A stretch of 34,506 bases of DNA, from NCBI GenBank assembly GCA_015056975.1, contig SVFG01000019.1:1-34506 (forward strand). The letters are read 5' to 3'. Position 1 is the stretch's first letter. Each line of letters starts with the position of its first letter. Origin of the DNA: Lachnospiraceae bacterium. GTDB lineage: Bacteria; Bacillota; Clostridia; Lachnospirales; Lachnospiraceae. Positions 31,520-34,506 of the stretch are shown here, piece after piece. Under the pieces are notes generated by a model that worked only from the letters and a program-made list of their open reading frames with translations, did no database searches and was not told the origin of the DNA. Made by a program: the position numbers and the translations under genes.

Positions 31520-32187
31520 AGCCTGACCACCTTATATCCCACACCTCGCATGGTGACAATCTTAAAGTCCTTATTGTCACGAAAACGCTCCCGCAAACGA
31601 CCGATATGTACATCAACAGTATGAGGATCGCTATCTGAATCATACCCCCAAATCTCATCCATAAGCTGCTGACGGGTAAAAATGCGTCCCGGATAGGATG
31701 CCATCTTGTACAACAGCATAAATTCCTTCTGAGGTAAAACAGCAGTTTCATCATCCGTAATCACAGTCAGGGAATCACATTCCAATGTGGTATTTCCTAC
31801 CACCTGTCTGCGGTCATTGATCATCTGTGCCCGCCGAAGCAATGCCCCTACCCGCAAGACCATTTCATTCACATTAATCGGTTTTACCATATAGTCATCC
31901 GTTCCGGAAAGAAAGCCCTGCCGCATATCATCAAAGGCATCTTTTGCCGTAATCATCAATACCGGTGTGGTATTACCGGAATCCCGAAGCTGGCGTACAA
32001 GCTCATAGCCATCCATCACCGGCATCATTATATCCGAAATAATAAGATCATAGTAATTATTATCCAATGCCTCCAGGGCTTCGTTACCGTTGGAAACGCC
32101 TTTTACAGTATAACCGTTCTTGATCAGCACATGAGAGAAAAGCTGCCTGAGCTCTCTGTCATCCTCTACAATCAGAATTTTCAGCAT
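31516..32187 (-). CDS. OmpR/PhoB-family response regulator
   Basis: The start at 32187 (MLKILIVEDDREL) has AAGGAGG nine bases upstream and gives 223 residues. The receiver domain has the acidic pair at residues 9-10, phospho-acceptor Asp52 (LIISDIMMPVMDGYE) and MITAKDA. The winged-helix domain contains LPQKEFMLLYKMASYPGRIFTRQQLMDEIWG, the recognition helix DPHTVDVHIGRLRERF, and ends GVGYKV. It is the partner of the overlapping kinase. Three repeats upstream of its own promoter at 11-bp spacing are the type of site this family binds, suggesting autoregulation. Confidence 0.94.
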   Translation of the reverse strand: MLKILIVEDDRELRQLFSHVLIKNGYTVKGVSNGNEALEALDNNYYDLIISDIMMPVMDGYELVRQLRDSGNTTPVLMITAKDAFDDMRQGFLSGTDDYMVKPINVNEMVLRVGALLRRAQMINDRRQVVGNTTLECDSLTVITDDETAVLPQKEFMLLYKMASYPGRIFTRQQLMDEIWGYDSDSDPHTVDVHIGRLRERFRDNKDFKIVTMRGVGYKVVRL

Positions 32188-32209
32188 ATCACAACCTCCT
32201 TTTAGCCCT

Positions 32210-32238
32210 ATTATAAATAGTATAAACTCTTTTCTCAA
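32210..32238 (-). promoter_or_regulatory. Promoter of the two-component operon
   Basis: TTGAGA (32233-32238, minus strand) and TATAAT (32210-32215) are 17 bases apart, 23 bases before the response-regulator start codon. Confidence 0.75.
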
Positions 32239-32262
32239 TAGAACTTCAACCAAAGTTCAACA
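32234..32262 (-). promoter_or_regulatory. Three 7-bp direct repeats at 11-bp spacing, candidate response-regulator box
   Basis: Reading the minus strand: TGTTGAA (32256-32262), GGTTGAA (32245-32251) and TATTGAG (32234-32240). Each starts 11 bases after the last, as in PhoB/OmpR boxes, and the third overlaps the -35. A 14-base palindrome, TCAACAATTGTTGA (32257-32270), overlaps the first repeat and may belong to the end of the DUF6512 transcript. Confidence 0.55.
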
Positions 32263-32282
32263 ATTGTTGAGCTTTACTATAC

Positions 32283-32798
32283 TCACGGCGCTGCAAATAT
32301 TCCCAAACCCGGCGGATGATAAGTAAACCACATAAAAGCAATCCCTTGTATAAAAATCAGTATAAAGCTGATACATGTCAGCTTCTTTAATAATGGATTT
32401 CCACAATACTTTATCGAATGCAGCATCAGAAAAAGCGCAAGCACTTCACTGACATAAAAGGTTGCAATATCAGCCCAACTTATACCATACCCCAATATCC
32501 CCCGATACGTATAAAACAAGACGGGTATCAACCATGAAGCCGCCAGATTTCCCAGATTCAGTATCAGCTCCACGTTGGCATAAGTCTCTCTCCACTTTGG
32601 TGCCAGAATACCGGTTAACAAAAGCATGGGGAAAAACATCAGCTTCATATGCTCCCATGTGGATTCATTGATTGCCACAAACAGACCCACAAATCTGTTT
32701 TGCCCTGTAAAATCATACACAAAATGAAATAAGGAGCCCAAAATACCGACTCCTATCATTCCGTAAAATAATTGTTTTCTAAATTTTTTATATTGCAT
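32283..32798 (-). CDS. DUF6512-like membrane protein
   Basis: This 171-residue protein has about five membrane helices. The segment HFVYDFTGQNRFVGLFVAIN followed by ESTWEHMKLMFFPMLL near the front matches my recollection of DUF6512, an uncharacterised Firmicutes family; the ESxWEH motif inside or next to a membrane helix is its hallmark. GGGG lies upstream of the ATG at good spacing. It lies between the XRE-GpsA fusion and the two-component system on the same strand, with gaps of 56 and about 95 bases. Function unknown. Confidence 0.7.
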   Translation of the reverse strand: MQYKKFRKQLFYGMIGVGILGSLFHFVYDFTGQNRFVGLFVAINESTWEHMKLMFFPMLLLTGILAPKWRETYANVELILNLGNLAASWLIPVLFYTYRGILGYGISWADIATFYVSEVLALFLMLHSIKYCGNPLLKKLTCISFILIFIQGIAFMWFTYHPPGLGIFAAP

Positions 32799-32854
32799 AG
32801 CTATCCCCTTCTATAACGCTAGAATATGAGATAGTATATGCTGCTTCCCTCAAT

Positions 32855-34081
32855 TTAAATCATGCGGAATTCCTCTTTTATGCTCCGATCAAATAATTTA
32901 TCCAAAGCTTTCTGTGGCTCTGCATCCTGATACAGGATTTCATATACTGTATTGCAAATAGGAACCTCTACGCCATAGTTTTTTGCCAGCTTCACGATTG
33001 CTTTTACTGTGTAGTAGCCCTCTGCCAAAGCTTCATAGGGCTGCTTTAAGACAAATTTCTCACCAAACTGTCTGTTGTGACTGTGCTCCGAAAAAAGTGT
33101 AGCCTCATAATCTCCCAAATGGCACAAACCGTATGCAGACAATTCTTTGCCTCCCATAGCTTTAATCAAGCCTGCCACCTCATGGGTACCTCGGGTCATC
33201 AAAGGTCCCTTTAAGGAACGATAGCCCAACGCATCCAGCATTCCCGCTGCAATTCCTATCACATTTTTAGCAGCTGCACCGATTTCATTGCCTACCAAAT
33301 CCACTCCGTAATAAAAACGAATTAAATCACTGGAAAACCAGCTAATCAACTCTTTCTTTAGGAATTCATCCTTTCCGTCAATTACCATACAGTTGGGAAT
33401 CCCTGCGTAATAATCCTCCACATGACCGGGTCCCAGCCACACTGCGGTTTTATTGGATTTATCCAGTGTATCATCCACTATCTGTGACAGTCTTCTGCCG
33501 GATGCAATATCCAAGCCCTTCATACACAATACAAATATCTTATTTTGCACCTGAAGCTCTGCAAGCTGACTCATCAGCTCCGCAAGCCCCTGCGCAGCAA
33601 TGGATACTATGATAATCTCTTTTTTCAATATTTCATGTATGTCATGAGTGAGGGCAATCTCCTCTCTCAGGGATACATATTCATTGCCATGCCCCCTCAT
33701 TAGTATTCCTAAATGGGCAGACTCTTTTCGTCCATATATAGTCACATTATGACCGATTTTATCCAGATACCACCCTATAAAAGTGCCCCAACGTCCGCAA
33801 CCGATAACTCCGATATCCTTGTGTTCTCCGGCTTCTTTGCAGGCTGCAGGCTTTAATCTTCGCATGATTTTGCTCTCGTCAGCCTCCATAATTTCATTCA
33901 CGGTAACTCCATATAAGGCAGACAAGGTAAGCAGACTCTCAATATCGGGAAGTGCCGCACCGGTTTCCCACTTGGAAATCGCCTGTCTTGACACCTGTAA
34001 TCTGTCCGCCAGTTCTTCTTGTGTCAATTTATATAATTTTCTGGTCTTTAACAAATACCTTCCTACTGCATTGATGTCCAT
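32855..34081 (-). CDS. XRE helix-turn-helix fused to NAD(P)-dependent glycerol-3-phosphate dehydrogenase
   Basis: Residues 1-66 are an XRE-type DNA-binding domain (KLTQEELADRLQVSRQAISK, WETGAALPDIESLL). From residue 88 the protein is a GpsA: the nucleotide motif GVIGCGRWGT (91-100), CMKGLD near 187, GPGHVED (217-223), the catalytic-lysine motif AAKNVIGIAAGM (Lys272), and MTRGTHEV (296-302). All main GpsA landmarks are present, so it may still reduce dihydroxyacetone phosphate to glycerol-3-phosphate, the substrate of PlsY, or it may have become a metabolite-sensing repressor. The total of 408 residues equals one domain of each. GGAGG lies ten bases before the ATG. It has its own promoter. Confidence 0.88.
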   Translation of the reverse strand: MDINAVGRYLLKTRKLYKLTQEELADRLQVSRQAISKWETGAALPDIESLLTLSALYGVTVNEIMEADESKIMRRLKPAACKEAGEHKDIGVIGCGRWGTFIGWYLDKIGHNVTIYGRKESAHLGILMRGHGNEYVSLREEIALTHDIHEILKKEIIIVSIAAQGLAELMSQLAELQVQNKIFVLCMKGLDIASGRRLSQIVDDTLDKSNKTAVWLGPGHVEDYYAGIPNCMVIDGKDEFLKKELISWFSSDLIRFYYGVDLVGNEIGAAAKNVIGIAAGMLDALGYRSLKGPLMTRGTHEVAGLIKAMGGKELSAYGLCHLGDYEATLFSEHSHNRQFGEKFVLKQPYEALAEGYYTVKAIVKLAKNYGVEVPICNTVYEILYQDAEPQKALDKLFDRSIKEEFRMI

Positions 34082-34107
34082 ACCGTTGCATCCTCCATAC
34101 AGTATTC

Positions 34108-34136
34108 ATCATACCATCTTTGCAACGCTTTCACAA
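34108..34136 (-). promoter_or_regulatory. Promoter of the XRE-GpsA gene
   Basis: TTGTGA (34131-34136, minus strand) and TATGAT (34108-34113) are 17 bases apart. The spacer contains TTGCAAA, and an inverted pair GTTGCA (34085-34090) and TGCAAC (34121-34126) frames the -10, a possible operator for the encoded XRE domain. Confidence 0.6.
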
Positions 34137-34188
34137 GAAATGCCTGTTTGCTTTTCTGATACCAATGCAAATACCGGTTGCGCAACCA

Positions 34189-34290
34189 TTAATCCTCCAT
34201 ATACTCTCTGTAATCCTCTTCACTGGCAAATAAAATATACTCACCCTCTACAAATCCCATATAGCCGCTGGCAGTCACATATCCTTTCAT
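34189..34290 (-). CDS. 33-residue conserved-looking small protein
   Basis: An ATG at 34290 with GGAGG eight bases upstream opens a 33-codon frame ending in TAA at 34189. The product starts MKGYVTASGYMGFVEGEY and ends FASEEDYREYMED. It is acidic, rich in Tyr and Gly, soluble, with no membrane segment. I recall very similar peptides of about the same length scattered through Lachnospiraceae genomes, without assigned function. The perfect ribosome site and sensible composition argue that it is real. No promoter is certain; a 12-base perfect palindrome (GGTTGCGCAACC, 34176-34187) directly follows the stop codon. Confidence 0.7.
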   Translation of the reverse strand: MKGYVTASGYMGFVEGEYILFASEEDYREYMED

Positions 34291-34420
34291 AAAAATACCT
34301 CCTCTTCAAAACTTTGTTTCCTGTTCTGAAAAGAAGGTATCATATTTAGAGTCCCATAAAACTCCCTACGTCTCCAGCAGAAGCTCCTAAAAATGAATTT
34401 TTCAACGCTTGTTTTTCCTT

Positions 34421-34457
34421 GCATTTACTCTTGCAAACTAGCAATTACTTTTGCAAA
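34421..34457 (+). repeat. Tandem 17-bp direct repeats before an outgoing promoter
   Basis: GCATTTACTCTTGCAAA (34421-34437) and GCAATTACTTTTGCAAA (34441-34457) match at 15 of 17 positions with a period of 20 bases, about two helical turns. They overlap the -35 of the promoter that follows, as an operator would. Confidence 0.65.
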
Positions 34458-34473
34458 GCGCTATATTTATACT
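34445..34473 (+). promoter_or_regulatory. Promoter for a gene beyond the right edge
   Basis: TTACTT (34445-34450) and TATACT (34468-34473) are 17 bases apart. A strong ribosome site, AAAGGAGG, follows near the window end, so a plus-strand gene must start at or just past 34506. It is not visible here. Confidence 0.65.
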
Positions 34474-34506
34474 AACTTCTGCCTGTTCGGAAAGGAGGAC
34501 TATTAT

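Noticed and set aside
1..34506. CRISPR array, tRNA or rRNA genes
   Set aside because: No regularly spaced repeats beyond the two-unit tandem at 34421-34457, and no tRNA cloverleaf or rRNA sequence recognised on either strand.

Overview
The window looks like chromosome from a spore-forming, low-to-mid-GC Clostridia, most probably Lachnospiraceae. Supporting signs are strong GGAGG ribosome sites, a dihydroorotate dehydrogenase of the PyrD/PyrK type, SpoVT and a SpoIIQ-like protein with forespore-type promoters, a DUF3794 gene, an ileS T-box leader, and several clostridial lineage proteins (DUF6512, an EF-hand protein with an N-terminus starting MKIDS, a 33-residue peptide). I see no rRNA, tRNA, CRISPR array, prophage or transposase gene.

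Layout. 1-3616 (minus): a PrcB-like lipoprotein, then pyrC-pyrK-pyrD, then the start of a DUF3794 gene. 3753-4493 (plus): a PlsC acyltransferase that overlaps the next operon tail to tail. 4465-6940 (minus): LytTR regulator, DUF3021 membrane protein and a two-gene ABC exporter, all abutting or overlapping. 7070-9583 (minus): ddl and murF for peptidoglycan precursors. 9684-15066 (minus): a GH9-like lipoprotein without visible catalytic residues, an amidohydrolase, a SpoIIQ-like degenerate LytM protein, an EF-hand protein and an SseB-domain protein. 15088-21228 (minus): an aconitase-family hydratase, an XRE-Uma2 fusion and glycogen phosphorylase. 21325-24805 (minus): ileS with a T-box leader. 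24932-27774 (plus): a Cache-GGDEF diguanylate cyclase and nicotinate phosphoribosyltransferase. 28063-32238 (minus): an OmpR-type two-component system followed by PlsY, an MGDG-synthase-like glycosyltransferase and spoVT. 32283-34290 (minus): DUF6512, an XRE-GpsA fusion and a 33-residue ORF. A plus-strand promoter at the right edge faces out of the window.

Membrane lipid metabolism recurs: PlsC, PlsY, a diacylglycerol glycosyltransferase and a GpsA fused to a DNA-binding domain. PlsY and the glycosyltransferase sit directly behind a two-component system whose promoter carries three 7-bp repeats at 11-bp spacing.

The most unusual content is non-coding. Two intergenic elements (17574-17728 and 27802-28035) share a conserved core of about 70-90 nt, but each is enclosed by a long inverted repeat whose sequence is unrelated to the other's. 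Both start just past the stop codon of a minus-strand gene. Six of the twelve arm mismatches would be G-U pairs in minus-strand RNA and only one in plus-strand RNA, which suggests a structured RNA read from the minus strand. A second notable design is the spoVT leader: the forespore promoter lies inside one arm of a hairpin whose other arm covers the spoVT ribosome site, so only read-through transcripts from upstream would fold and block translation.
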